Virus record (IMG/VR): IMGVR_UViG_3300030090_003988
Span: 1-22,875 of that record
Direction: 5' to 3' (one strand)
DNA length: 22,875 nucleotides
Source of the DNA: a virus
The notes under the pieces are model-generated. The model made no database searches. It was not told the origin of the DNA and saw nothing but the letters and a program-made list of their open reading frames with translations. Position 1 is the stretch's first letter; the number at the start of each line of letters is the position of its first letter. Below, one piece after another: positions 11,092 to 19,409 of this stretch. The position numbers and the translations under genes are program-made.

Positions 11092-11451
11092 TCAGAACTT
11101 GTACTTTGCCCCGGCCTTTACGCCATAGCCAGCATCCATGCCGTCGTACTTGGCGTAAGACACCTCACCGTACAGGTCAAGGTTTTCAACCACAGGCGCA
11201 GAAACGCCAGCTTTGGCAGAGAAACCAGTGTCAACGTCGCCTCCGTCAGGCATCAGCACAGAAGGGCCGCCTTGGATGTAGAACGCACCAGCTTCATAAC
11301 CAACGTGACCGTCGAGAACGCCACCGCCAAAATCTGAACCGCTGAAAGCACCGTTGTACTCAGGATTGACGTAGAAACCGTCGGCTTGTGCAGGAGATGC
11401 CAGCGCAACTGCCGAAACGGCGACACCACTCGCAAGAAGAATTTTGAGCAT
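11092..11451 (-). CDS. outer-membrane beta-barrel (porin-like) protein, 119 aa
   Basis: A 119-residue exported protein. The signal peptide MLKILLASGVAVSAVALASP ends with AQA at residues 21-23. The mature part alternates polar and hydrophobic residues in short strands separated by Gly/Asp turns (FYVNPEYNGAF, HVGYEAGAFYIQGG, GFSAKAGVSAP, LDLYGEVSYAKYD, GYGVKAGAKYKF). It ends in Phe, the usual C-terminal signal of outer-membrane barrels. At about 96 mature residues it could form a small barrel of six to eight strands. It is the last gene of the tail operon, the place where lambda carries lom. It may alter the host surface, for instance to block superinfection; that is inference. Confidence 0.8.
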   Translation of the reverse strand: MLKILLASGVAVSAVALASPAQADGFYVNPEYNGAFSGSDFGGGVLDGHVGYEAGAFYIQGGPSVLMPDGGDVDTGFSAKAGVSAPVVENLDLYGEVSYAKYDGMDAGYGVKAGAKYKF

Positions 11452-11462
11452 GGGTGGAAGAA

Positions 11463-11588
11463 TTAGCGTTTTCCTTGCCCACGATACTTCTTACGACCAT
11501 GGGACGGTTTTGAATGTGATCCATCACCTTGACGTGTCTTTTTTGGCTTGCTAGGGACAAAGTTTTGCCCGTTTAATGACTTAGCCAT
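11463..11588 (-). CDS. conserved small basic protein, 41 aa
   Basis: A 41-residue, highly basic protein, MAKSLNGQNFVPSKPKKTRQ then a Ser/His/Gly linker and HGRKKYRGQGKR. It contains no hydrophobic core, so it is probably disordered until it binds nucleic acid or a partner. I remember almost identical sequences in many marine cyanophages, close to structural genes. The ATG at 11588 forms TGATG with the stop of the upstream gene, and the outer-membrane protein starts 11 bases downstream. A role in DNA or RNA binding, or packaging, would fit the charge, but no experiment known to me shows it. Confidence 0.75.
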   Translation of the reverse strand: MAKSLNGQNFVPSKPKKTRQGDGSHSKPSHGRKKYRGQGKR

Positions 11589-11767
11589 CAGCCACGAAAC
11601 TGCTGGTACTTCTTAGCAAGTCCAGTGAAAAGACCACGCATCGGGTGATCAGGATTATCCCGACGATCGAACACATAAAGCTCATTCAGCCAAGCTTGAC
11701 GATTTGACATCGCCTCAACATCCTCCGCACCAGGCTTGCACGGGATCATCGGATCAGGTCGTTCCAT
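11588..11767 (-). CDS. hypothetical protein, 59 aa
   Basis: A 59-residue protein starting MERPDPMIPCKPGAEDVEAM, with a helix (SNRQAWLNELYVFDRRDNPD) and a basic end (FTGLAKKYQQFRG). TGATG junctions link it to the fibre-like gene upstream and the small basic gene downstream, so all three are translated in order. I recall similar short proteins after tail-fibre genes of marine cyanophages. The function is unknown; a small virion or assembly factor is possible. Confidence 0.75.
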   Translation of the reverse strand: MERPDPMIPCKPGAEDVEAMSNRQAWLNELYVFDRRDNPDHPMRGLFTGLAKKYQQFRG

Positions 11768-12936
11768 CAGCTAGAGGCCATCAGGCCGTGAGCACTTGCA
11801 AAGGCTAGAAGAGAATTCACCTTTGCCTCAAGCTCGCGACAATACTCAAGTAACTCTGCGTTTGTCGGTGACGCTGCATCTGCAATCGTCATCGTACCGT
11901 TAGCAGTTGGCAGCGTTCCGGAGCTTGCCGTTGCGGCAAGATCAGCGACATGCGTTGACTGCACAGCAGCAGTAGCGCCGAAGAAACCAAGCGTGTTTGC
12001 GTTGACCTCAAACTGCGTCGTTAGCGTGCCCGCAGTCTGGACCTGAAACAGTAGCTTCCCGTCTTCAGTTGAATCGCTGGCATCAGCAATAACGCTTTTA
12101 ATAGCTGCATAGTCAATCTCTCGCTGAGTAGCGTCAGAGTTGTCGTTATTGCCTCTGAAAAAGACTGTGCTCAGCGTGTCATTGTCTTGACCAACCGCCG
12201 TTGCGCGGTGGCGATACATTCTGATGTCCGCGCCAGAAGCAGCGTCATTATTCGGACACTCTAAGCGCAGAATTTGTGTGTCCGTGTTGTTTACATGGAT
12301 AGGTGCTTCAGGTGCAGCCTCGTTGATGCCAACCCTACCCTCTTGCAGCCTGACACTATTAAATGGGCTGCCTGCAACAGTGGTCGTAAAATCAATGCGC
12401 CCGTCTTCACTGGTGTTGCTTGCGTCAACGATCGCACCAGTAATTTCTGCATAAGACTGAGCATTCCCCGCGTCATCCTCGCCGCGAAACTCAAGCGTTC
12501 CAAGGACATCGTTGTCAGCAGGGGATGCAGAGTTGCGGTACAGAACGAAGTTCGGCCCTTCACTTGCTCCGGCCTCACTGTTCTCGATGATTACGTCATC
12601 ACCGGATGTCGTCTTGAATGTGTGGAACAAAGCTGTTGCCGTTCCATCGCCAACCTGAAAGCCGGTTGTAGTGAACTTGGAGTTCAGCGTGTCGTTAGTG
12701 CTGATGGCAATTTCATCTTCAGCACTGCGGAAAAAACCGCTGTCCCCGGTGTCAGAGGCAAAACCTAGAGAGGGTGCGGCAACGCTTCCATCAGGAATGT
12801 GATCGCAAAGCGTTCCAAACTGAACTCGCTTGTTTTTATTTGCATCAGCCGACTCTGATGCGTCGAGCACCAAGAACTCATCGCCTGTTGCAGGTGTTGT
12901 CAGCTCTGTGAGTGCAGAGAGTTTACGATCAGCCAT
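11767..12936 (-). CDS. tail fibre-like structural protein with internal repeats
   Basis: A 389-residue protein with the composition of phage fibres: rich in Thr, Ser, Asn, Ala and Gly with regular beta segments. The N-terminus MADRKLSALTELTTPATGDE is a common opening of marine phage fibres. Two related units lie at about residues 129-198 and 238-312. Each has a VLYRNS/IRMYRH strand, then D-N-D-x-L-(G/S)-T-x-x-F-R-G, later (V/A)DAS-(N/D)-(T/S)-(S/T)-EDG and a closing strand with TxAG. The C-terminus ends in a helix (NAELLEYCRELEAKVNSLLA, ~359-378) that can trimerise. Unlike its upstream neighbour it lacks the S74 chaperone, so it may need that protein or none. Receptor binding or decoration of the tail is likely. 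Confidence 0.8.
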   Translation of the reverse strand: MADRKLSALTELTTPATGDEFLVLDASESADANKNKRVQFGTLCDHIPDGSVAAPSLGFASDTGDSGFFRSAEDEIAISTNDTLNSKFTTTGFQVGDGTATALFHTFKTTSGDDVIIENSEAGASEGPNFVLYRNSASPADNDVLGTLEFRGEDDAGNAQSYAEITGAIVDASNTSEDGRIDFTTTVAGSPFNSVRLQEGRVGINEAAPEAPIHVNNTDTQILRLECPNNDAASGADIRMYRHRATAVGQDNDTLSTVFFRGNNDNSDATQREIDYAAIKSVIADASDSTEDGKLLFQVQTAGTLTTQFEVNANTLGFFGATAAVQSTHVADLAATASSGTLPTANGTMTIADAASPTNAELLEYCRELEAKVNSLLAFASAHGLMASS

Positions 12937-14186
12937 CAGTTAGCAGCCTCCAGTGCAGCGACCTTGGCCTCAAGGGTTTCAATGCGCGTCATAGCCTCTT
13001 GCAAGGCTTTGACCGCTTTCATGTAAAGGACAGAGTAGTGAACGGTCTTGGTTACTGTGCCAAGATCATTACCATCCCCGTCTTCATCAATGTTGTCCTT
13101 AACAAGACCGGGGCAAACTGTTTCCAGCTCCTGAGCAATAACGCCGATCTGTGTATGTGTTGGGTAAGGCGTGTCTGCCTTGTAGTTGTAGTTACGAACC
13201 TGAATCGCCTTGATGTCATCCCATTGGGAATTGGCATCGACAATGTTTTCTTTAAGCTTGCTGTCTGAAGTGCCCCCATAGTTGTTGTTGGTGTTTTGCG
13301 CGTCACCGTCTCCTTTAATTTGAAACTTGCCGGTTTGACCAAAAACTTGAAAAATACTTGAGGCAGAACCGGCATTTCTGCCAAGTTTGTGAATTCCAGC
13401 GCTTGGAAGGTCATAGCCGTTTGAGCCTTCACTTATAGAACTGTTACTAAAAAAGCGGGCATGGCCTTGAATAGTGTCGCTTGAGGTAAGCGTTAACAAC
13501 GTAGTGGCGTTGTTGACAAATATCGTGTTAGGGGCAAAGTTCCCTGTATTTGTTGTTGAAGTGCATTTGATTTTAAATGCATTAGCAAAATCTGAACCGT
13601 GACGGCCTCTAATGCGAATTTCGCCTAATTGATCACCTGCGGTAATTTGGCTTGGACCGCCTGTTCCGCCACGAGATTTTTGAATTGTGATATTTGTATC
13701 GTTACCGCTGTCTGCTTGATTTTCAAAAGTATTTGTTGTTTGAGCAGTCTCACTTATACACCTAAAATTACCATTAACTTGTAACTTGCTAGCAGGACTG
13801 GTCGTGCCTATTCCAACTTTGCTATCTGACAAAATAGTGAGAGCCTGCGTGCCCGCTGTGACTAGCGAGATTTGATCCGCCGCATCTCTCTTGAGTCCCG
13901 TATTGATGTCAGCGGCAAATGCGATGCCAGGCTTTGCATTCGTTCCATCAGCAACTAGAAGCTGACCATCAACTTCGCCTAGAGTGATCCAAGCATCGTT
14001 TGCAGCATTGCGTTGCTTGATCAGCGCAGGCGTTGCGCTGGTATCGACCCAGTATTGATAGCTGTACTTTGTGGCAGGTTCTGTCGAGTTGCTGTTCTGA
14101 CTGACGATGGCAGACAGTGCGTTATTAAGGTCAGAACGGAACGAGCTGCCGCTCTGGTTGGCAAGAACGTAATCGTGGGTTGCCAT
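12936..14186 (-). CDS. tail fibre/spike with C-terminal S74 self-cleaving chaperone
   Basis: A 416-residue fibre protein. The N-terminal part (MATHDYVLANQSGSSFRSDL) and a repeat-like beta region (KVGIGTTSPASKLQVNGNF, ~123-141; LGEIRIRGRHGSDFANAF) resemble marine phage fibres. The end is a Peptidase_S74 intramolecular chaperone starting at about residue 307: SDSKLKENI with the Ser expected at the cut and Lys312, then IGVIAQELETVCPGLV and a final coiled coil (MTRIETLEAKVAALEAAN). S74 domains trimerise fibres and then cut themselves off, so the mature protein is probably about 306 residues. It overlaps the next gene by one base. Confidence 0.87.
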   Translation of the reverse strand: MATHDYVLANQSGSSFRSDLNNALSAIVSQNSNSTEPATKYSYQYWVDTSATPALIKQRNAANDAWITLGEVDGQLLVADGTNAKPGIAFAADINTGLKRDAADQISLVTAGTQALTILSDSKVGIGTTSPASKLQVNGNFRCISETAQTTNTFENQADSGNDTNITIQKSRGGTGGPSQITAGDQLGEIRIRGRHGSDFANAFKIKCTSTTNTGNFAPNTIFVNNATTLLTLTSSDTIQGHARFFSNSSISEGSNGYDLPSAGIHKLGRNAGSASSIFQVFGQTGKFQIKGDGDAQNTNNNYGGTSDSKLKENIVDANSQWDDIKAIQVRNYNYKADTPYPTHTQIGVIAQELETVCPGLVKDNIDEDGDGNDLGTVTKTVHYSVLYMKAVKALQEAMTRIETLEAKVAALEAAN

Positions 14187-14188
14187 TT

Positions 14189-15046
14189 TTAGGTCTGTTC
14201 AGAGCCAAAGCCCGTGGCGGCGTACTGAAAGTTGCGATCCACTGAAGAATTGCTCGAATTCTTGAAGTGAACCGTGAAGCCAGTTCGCGTGACGGATGTC
14301 ACTTCATAATAGTCCCCGCTGGCAAGGTTAAAAGCCGTGATCCCCACCGTAGGGGCTTGATAGAAGGCATTTGTGAACGTCACGGCCTTTGCGCCAGCTC
14401 CAGACGCAATCGTCGAGCTGCTCTCTGTTCGTGAAGGGATTGAGGCTTTGAAGCCAAGCTCCTCGACTAATGGCGTTTGATCAGGGTGCTCAGTCTCTAG
14501 CTCAGCCTTGAATTGAAACGTGCGGCTTACGAACCTTGTTTTTTCCAGAATCGTCCACTCGCCAAAAACAAGCGATGATTCCTGTAACAGCTTGCTGCCG
14601 TCTTCAAACAAAAAGAAGTCAGACGTGACCTCTAGCAGAATGTCGTCTGCTGTGAAGGCTTCATCACTCGCGCGAAAGTAAACCGCTGCGGACGTATCCT
14701 CTGCGGCTGTACCGTCCCAGTCAGACCAACTGTCAATCAGCTCAGAACGATCATCGATCAAATCACTTGGATATAAACCGCGAGACTCAATGATGCGCTC
14801 AAAAATAACCTCGAACTTGCCCCCTAAATCCAAAAGGCTCGGAAAGTCGTATTCACCGGTTTCGAGACGATCACCGATGAAATCAATCTCAGACAAATCA
14901 TCAATCAGCAAGGCGTCGTCAATCGTGCTGTCACCGTCAAGCACTAGGGCGTCGTATTCATCGCTGTAAAACGCACCCCTAGTAGCGCCTTGGAAAGGAG
15001 GAGAGTCTGTGTCCTCACGCCTTGTTTGAATTAAGAGGCTTGTCAT
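14189..15046 (-). CDS. tail tip-associated protein, 285 aa (J-region C-terminal module)
   Basis: A 285-residue protein between the FN3-type gene and the fibres. The N-terminal third is very acidic (DGDSTIDDALLIDDLSEIDF). The middle (about 85-200) is beta-rich and seems related to segments found in J-like proteins (FRASDEAFTADD, then FGEWTILEKTRFVSRTFQFK). The C-terminal ~75 residues (AKAVTFTNAFYQAPTVGITA, then GDYYEVTSVTRTGFTVHFKN) resemble an H-type-lectin-like beta domain that some phage tail proteins carry, a possible sugar-binding module. It starts at ATG 15046, one base overlapping the FN3 gene. It is likely part of the central tail fibre; carbohydrate binding is inference. Confidence 0.7.
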   Translation of the reverse strand: MTSLLIQTRREDTDSPPFQGATRGAFYSDEYDALVLDGDSTIDDALLIDDLSEIDFIGDRLETGEYDFPSLLDLGGKFEVIFERIIESRGLYPSDLIDDRSELIDSWSDWDGTAAEDTSAAVYFRASDEAFTADDILLEVTSDFFLFEDGSKLLQESSLVFGEWTILEKTRFVSRTFQFKAELETEHPDQTPLVEELGFKASIPSRTESSSTIASGAGAKAVTFTNAFYQAPTVGITAFNLASGDYYEVTSVTRTGFTVHFKNSSNSSVDRNFQYAATGFGSEQT

Positions 15047-15639
15047 TAGTTAGGAAGCTTAAGGATCACACTGACTGCAGCACTTCTTTGTTTCGTAGTG
15101 TCATCTCTTAATTTTATGATGTATTCGCCGTTAAGATTCGGCAGCGTCACAGAGTCTTGTGAGCCCGGCACCCTTGCCATGTTCACGGAATTAGCAAACG
15201 TGCCGGACCCATTGGTTCTGCCCGAATGCCTGATAAGTGTGGTGAGGTTGCTTAACACCACGTTGGCCGGTGGTTTCCACTTTAGGACAACCTCTGTATC
15301 GCTAATGGGAGAAACCGTAAGATTTTCGATCGCCGGCACGGCTTTGTCTGTGCTTGCAATACTAGGCGCGACACCTTTGCGTTTAACAAAAGCAGATTTC
15401 TTAACAGGAAAACCTATCCCTACAGCGCGGACCTGTACCTCAAGTGTTCTTCCAGGCTGAATCCCATCGATCAATATCGAAGTGTTTGTTGTGCTAAGCC
15501 TTTCAAAACTGCCTTTTTCTCCGATACGGTATTTAACGTCAAAGGACGCTGTGAAGCCGCCATCGCCTCTCGTCCAAGAAGCAACAGCACGATTAGTCTT
15601 GCTGCCGTTAAGGGTGATTGTCTCGAATTGAATTGGCAT
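15046..15639 (-). CDS. tail protein with two fibronectin type III-like domains
   Basis: A 197-residue protein built from two FN3-like domains, about residues 5-90 and 100-195. The first shows AVASWTRGDGGFTASFDVKY and LEVQVRAVGIG, the second SDTEVVLKWKPPANVVLSNL and GEYIIKLRDD. FN3 domains are common in the C-terminal half of lambda J and related tail tip proteins. Here they are in a separate gene that starts with the last base of the J-like stop, so the J protein appears to be divided into separate chains that still assemble at the same place. Its own stop overlaps the next start by one base. Confidence 0.75.
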   Translation of the reverse strand: MPIQFETITLNGSKTNRAVASWTRGDGGFTASFDVKYRIGEKGSFERLSTTNTSILIDGIQPGRTLEVQVRAVGIGFPVKKSAFVKRKGVAPSIASTDKAVPAIENLTVSPISDTEVVLKWKPPANVVLSNLTTLIRHSGRTNGSGTFANSVNMARVPGSQDSVTLPNLNGEYIIKLRDDTTKQRSAAVSVILKLPN

Positions 15640-17741
15640 CAGATCTCAGGTTTAGGCGGTTTTTCATCTGTAACGGTGACGTCGATAAAATCAACGTCAT
15701 CATCCTGCTCAACCGCAGAGTAGATGCTGTCGTTAAACTCGACAGCAGTAATAGAAAAAGTTCCATCAGTATTATCACTTACTGACACACATCTAAACTT
15801 TTGCTCTTTAACATTGTTGGTGCTGATCGAATAAATTCCGCCTTCTAAGGGATCGCTTGAAAACGCATTATTGACGGTGACTGTTGTGCCTGAAGTATTG
15901 TCCGTGTCAATCCGTTTGGTTTCAACAGTTCCATTCCTAAGAAGACAAGTCAGCTTGGGGTTGTCGCCACTTGGCAACGTGATTGACTGATCAGCAACGA
16001 TGCTGGTTGAGGTTGAACTAGCGATGCGGCCAGACAGTCTCGTACCAGCACGCAACTCATCTTGAATAGCGAACACTTGACCAGGAAAGACTAAGGCTCC
16101 ATTCAGGCCAACAGCAAAGGAAACAGTGCTGCCATCTAGCTCCTCTGATTTAAGAATCCACCGCCCCATCCGCCTCGCTTGTTTTTTAGACGCGCAGCCG
16201 AACGCAAGAATCTCTTTGACTTGATAGCCATACTTTGAGATCAGGTCTGCATCTTCAAGGCAAATCACGTTTGGTTTGTATAGGTTTTTAGGGTCGCTGT
16301 ATCGGACCCTGACGCTTGTGCTACGGGTTTTCAGTGATGTGCCGCTGTAGTTAAAAGCCCCGTTAACAACATTAGAATTCGAAAAAATATGGACAGGATC
16401 AATGTCTGAACCGTCAAGGTTGCCGTGATCCGCTGTGACTTGAATCGTATTTGATTGCCAATACATCATTCCCCTGAATACCGATGCAAAATCTTGCAAG
16501 ACAGTATATGCTTGCGCTTGCGCTGACACTGCCACATTGCACGAAAAACGTGCCTCACCATGCACCTTTTCGTTTGCATATTTTGCTAATGGGTACAAGT
16601 CAACCCAGCTTAAATTGCTTTTGTCGATGAAGTGACCCGCGCCGAATCGTTCATTAGTCAGCAAATCGTAAAAGATGCAGACCGGACAAGTCGTCCATCT
16701 TGGCCCCTTCAACTTGTTGTTAAAACTGCCTTGAAATTCTAACCTCCCGTTTTCGTCTATTTCTGACACATTGTGTGGAATCATTACCTTTTTGCCTTTC
16801 ACTAAATACGACCTAGTGGGTAACGTCGCGAATTCTTCCGTCGAAATGCTTAGCCCTACAGATGCTGTAAACGGGTAGGCCGACCTGATTTCTTGCTTTT
16901 CAATTATCGACGACCATACCAATGTATTTGCGCGCCCGTCTGCCAGGGGCAACTTTTGCGGTGTATCCTCGAACTCAGCCCAGCTAGCTCTAAAAATATC
17001 TTGATCGATTTGTTTGGCTCTTTTTCGCTGCTTAGAACTTTTTTTGCCGTGTGGAATCTTGCCGGTATAGGATTCTTTGTTCGCAGGGGGATACTTTCTC
17101 ACCCTTATGTTCCAAGGGCCTTTGCCTGGAAGCTCAATCCCAGAAACCTTGTACTGATAATTTGTCGTACTAATACCCTCGACAAAGAAGTTAAAATTGT
17201 TCGCATTAACCTTAAAATCCTCGCTAACACTCTGAACTGCGGAACGCTTTACCTGCTTGAATTTGCCGCCGCTCCCGACTGCCTGAATTGAAATGTCAAA
17301 CCAAATCACTGCATCAAACAACTGCCCTGCAACCAGACCTTCTTGTGCTGTAGAAAACAGCCGTGGAATAGTAAAGATCAAGTCGATTTCATCAGTCTCC
17401 AAATCGGTTATTTGAACGATTTCACTTCCTGCACCATAGTCGCGCAGTTTTACTTGTGTTCCCCCTTGATTCGTTGTCTCTGTATAACTGGTGCCAACTT
17501 CTGTGCCAACGTTAATTACGTTGCTTGTCTTCGCTTTTGCTTGAGGCAAATAGCCCTGCCCGCGTGTTCCTAAGTTAAAATCAAAAGAGACGTTGTCCTT
17601 GTCAACTAAAAAGTTGCCTGTTTCTGACCTGATGGGCGTTTCATCTAGATAAACCCCTTTTGCGTTACCGTCGATCCCCTGAATAGGACCTTCGCAGATT
17701 AGATCAATAATCTTGATAACTGAATTAGAATTTAGTGCCAT
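15639..17741 (-). CDS. lambda J-like tail tip (host-specificity) protein
   Basis: A 700-residue protein matching the N-terminal two thirds of lambda gpJ. Signs are the opening IKIIDLICEGPIQGIDGNAK with YLDETPI (the J start is ISEGPIEG...VLLNSTPV), GPWNIRVRKYPPANKESYTG, the stretch WSSIIEKQEIRSAYPFTASV, and YGYQVKEILAFGCASKKQAR with RMGRWILKSEE. J forms the central fibre that closes the tail tube and contacts the host receptor. Lambda J is over 1100 residues; this chain stops after the core and the remaining parts (FN3, distal) are in the next two genes. The variable stretch at ~220-250 (GKKSSKQRKRAKQID) is unusually basic. It starts two bases after the I-like gene. Confidence 0.87.
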   Translation of the reverse strand: MALNSNSVIKIIDLICEGPIQGIDGNAKGVYLDETPIRSETGNFLVDKDNVSFDFNLGTRGQGYLPQAKAKTSNVINVGTEVGTSYTETTNQGGTQVKLRDYGAGSEIVQITDLETDEIDLIFTIPRLFSTAQEGLVAGQLFDAVIWFDISIQAVGSGGKFKQVKRSAVQSVSEDFKVNANNFNFFVEGISTTNYQYKVSGIELPGKGPWNIRVRKYPPANKESYTGKIPHGKKSSKQRKRAKQIDQDIFRASWAEFEDTPQKLPLADGRANTLVWSSIIEKQEIRSAYPFTASVGLSISTEEFATLPTRSYLVKGKKVMIPHNVSEIDENGRLEFQGSFNNKLKGPRWTTCPVCIFYDLLTNERFGAGHFIDKSNLSWVDLYPLAKYANEKVHGEARFSCNVAVSAQAQAYTVLQDFASVFRGMMYWQSNTIQVTADHGNLDGSDIDPVHIFSNSNVVNGAFNYSGTSLKTRSTSVRVRYSDPKNLYKPNVICLEDADLISKYGYQVKEILAFGCASKKQARRMGRWILKSEELDGSTVSFAVGLNGALVFPGQVFAIQDELRAGTRLSGRIASSTSTSIVADQSITLPSGDNPKLTCLLRNGTVETKRIDTDNTSGTTVTVNNAFSSDPLEGGIYSISTNNVKEQKFRCVSVSDNTDGTFSITAVEFNDSIYSAVEQDDDVDFIDVTVTDEKPPKPEI

Positions 17742-17743
17742 GA

Positions 17744-19045
17744 TTAAGCCTCCGAAACGAGATCTTCTGTTTCGTTTTCATCGTCATCGCGAAAGTGTTT
17801 ATAACCTAAGCTTCTGATAATGAGTCGCCCATCTTTGTTGTCTGCGTCGGTATCGAGGACACGGACTCTTACCACCACCTCTGTCTCATCATCCTCAACA
17901 CCTGACAGCCCATAAGTAACTGCATGGCAAAACTTATATGAATCTGTTTTCCTAAGTAATCCTTGTATCGTGCCACGAACATTTGTGAATATAGGCGACT
18001 CCCCTGGGTATTTGTCTTTTTTGACAGTGATCTCATATGTTAAAAAAGCAGGGACAGTTTGGTTGCCTACGATCCTGCTAAGTCCTTTGTCTATTTCAAA
18101 AAAGACTTGAAGGTTCTCTCTTCTAGTACCAGTGTAGTGACGCATATCATCATTCTTCTCGTCCTCTCTGCTTGTAAACTTAATGATGTCGGCTGACTTT
18201 TTCCTCACATACTCGCCGCTTTCTTCAACGTCCCCGAGCTTGATATGATGATTTTTCCAAAGCCTTGTTCTGAGCCCATTATGTGAGGCAAACAGATTGG
18301 TTGGCTTCTCCCCATTGATAGTGATTGAGTTTGGACCCGGCTCAATAAAAAACTCCCCTGTGGGTTTGCTATCGCTTGTAATTTGTACCTTTGATGAGAT
18401 CAAGTGACTACCAACTAACATTTTCCCGTAAACGAGCGGCACTGTCGCCCCTACGCCAACAGTGTTAGCCGGGCCAGAAAAAGCATAGGATTGCTGACCT
18501 GATGTGGCGCGGGAAACACCTTGCGGTCCAGTTGCATTGGTGTTTTGGCCTGGAGCTGTTCTGCCCCCCGTGTTGCTAATAGGATCAACCACAGGTTGTG
18601 GCGCAATCATTTCACTGATTCCGCCGAGCACCAAACTGGCACCGAATGCGGCGGTTGCTGTTGCAACAGTTCCGATGCCTGCAAGGCCGCCTAAAGCAAC
18701 ACCTGCCGACGCAATAGCGCCGATTCCAAATGACAGGCCAACTATCGCAACACCAATGAGAATCTTTGTAGTCGAGTCTCCGCCACTCCCTGCGACAACA
18801 GGAGTAACAACTAAATCATTCTTGCCTAACGGCAACTGCAATTCTTCATATCCTAAAAACTGATCAGCCTGCACAACCGTATAGCCAATGCCATGTTCAT
18901 GAGCCTCAGCTAGCTCCTTCAATAACTCAGGCTGATTGATGCACAGCAACTTGATTGCCTCTGCAGGAGAACGCAGGTCAAAAAATTCGTGCTCTGAGCC
19001 GTAACGCTTGCCTAGATCACCCAGCAACCTAACGGTCTGCTGCAT
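17744..19045 (-). CDS. lambda I-like tail assembly protein with about 200-residue C-terminal extension
   Basis: A 433-residue protein. Residues 1-60 (MQQTVRLLGDLGKRYGSEHE, then SPAEAIKLL) are the ubiquitin-like N-terminus of the tail assembly protein I family. Residues 95-150 are a Gly/Ala-rich hydrophobic stretch (IGVAIVGLSFGIGAIASAGV), and 150-220 carry the usual closing part (VGATVPLVYGKMLVGSHLIS). Lambda I is about 223 residues, so the extra ~210 residues (from KPTGEFFIEPG) form an added beta-rich domain I cannot name. I choose ATG 19045, giving a 17-base overlap with the NlpC/P60 gene. Upstream in-frame ATG and GTG codons are inside that gene and would add non-family sequence. Confidence 0.8.
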   Translation of the reverse strand: MQQTVRLLGDLGKRYGSEHEFFDLRSPAEAIKLLCINQPELLKELAEAHEHGIGYTVVQADQFLGYEELQLPLGKNDLVVTPVVAGSGGDSTTKILIGVAIVGLSFGIGAIASAGVALGGLAGIGTVATATAAFGASLVLGGISEMIAPQPVVDPISNTGGRTAPGQNTNATGPQGVSRATSGQQSYAFSGPANTVGVGATVPLVYGKMLVGSHLISSKVQITSDSKPTGEFFIEPGPNSITINGEKPTNLFASHNGLRTRLWKNHHIKLGDVEESGEYVRKKSADIIKFTSREDEKNDDMRHYTGTRRENLQVFFEIDKGLSRIVGNQTVPAFLTYEITVKKDKYPGESPIFTNVRGTIQGLLRKTDSYKFCHAVTYGLSGVEDDETEVVVRVRVLDTDADNKDGRLIIRSLGYKHFRDDDENETEDLVSEA

Positions 19046-19409
19046 ATCGAAAGACCGCCGCGACTCTTGAAACATAGTATCGCCCAAACGGTTCCACCGC
19101 ACTCAGTGAATCCTGACGTTGATGCAAGATGCGCTCGTCAGGCAATAGGATCGCAGCGTGCATTGGCGAAGCCGTTCCAAGGCGCATAATCAGCACATCA
19201 CCGGGCCGTCTTCTGGTGTAGTCAACCTGGTTAAACCCGATCGCCAGAGCCTGCTTTAGGAAGATGCTTTCGCAGGTCTCCAAGTCAGCAGGCCGCTCGA
19301 AATCAGGCAGCTCAACCCCTTGCAACCCAAACCAATCGCGGATCAACGTAAAGCAATCAAACTTGCCGTAATCCCACTGCCTGCCGATTAAGGTTTGATA
19401 GTTGACCAT
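19029..19409 (-). CDS. NlpC/P60-family peptidase (C-terminal half of lambda K)
   Basis: A 126-residue protein with the papain-like NlpC/P60 fold found in the C-terminal half of lambda gpK. Catalytic residues are visible: Cys in GKFDCFTLIRDWF (C19), His in SPMHAAILL (H84) and a second His in RILHQRQ (H96). The enzyme cuts peptide links in peptidoglycan or processes tail proteins during tail-tip assembly and entry. The start is ATG 19409, in a 22-base overlap with the JAB gene; an alternative TTG or ATG ten codons upstream would increase the overlap. It is encoded next to the JAB peptidase, so the two halves of K still work side by side. Confidence 0.85.
   Translation of the reverse strand: MVNYQTLIGRQWDYGKFDCFTLIRDWFGLQGVELPDFERPADLETCESIFLKQALAIGFNQVDYTRRRPGDVLIMRLGTASPMHAAILLPDERILHQRQDSLSAVEPFGRYYVSRVAAVFRYAADR

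Noticed and set aside
12274-12768. Open frame on the plus strand, antisense to the fibre gene (164 codons)
   Set aside because: Its Cys/Val/Arg-rich composition is that of a shadow frame, it has no upstream signals, and it lies fully inside a convincing fibre gene.
16893-17291. Plus-strand open frame antisense to the J-like gene
   Set aside because: The minus-strand J-like protein is clearly real, and the antisense sequence shows no domain or start signal.
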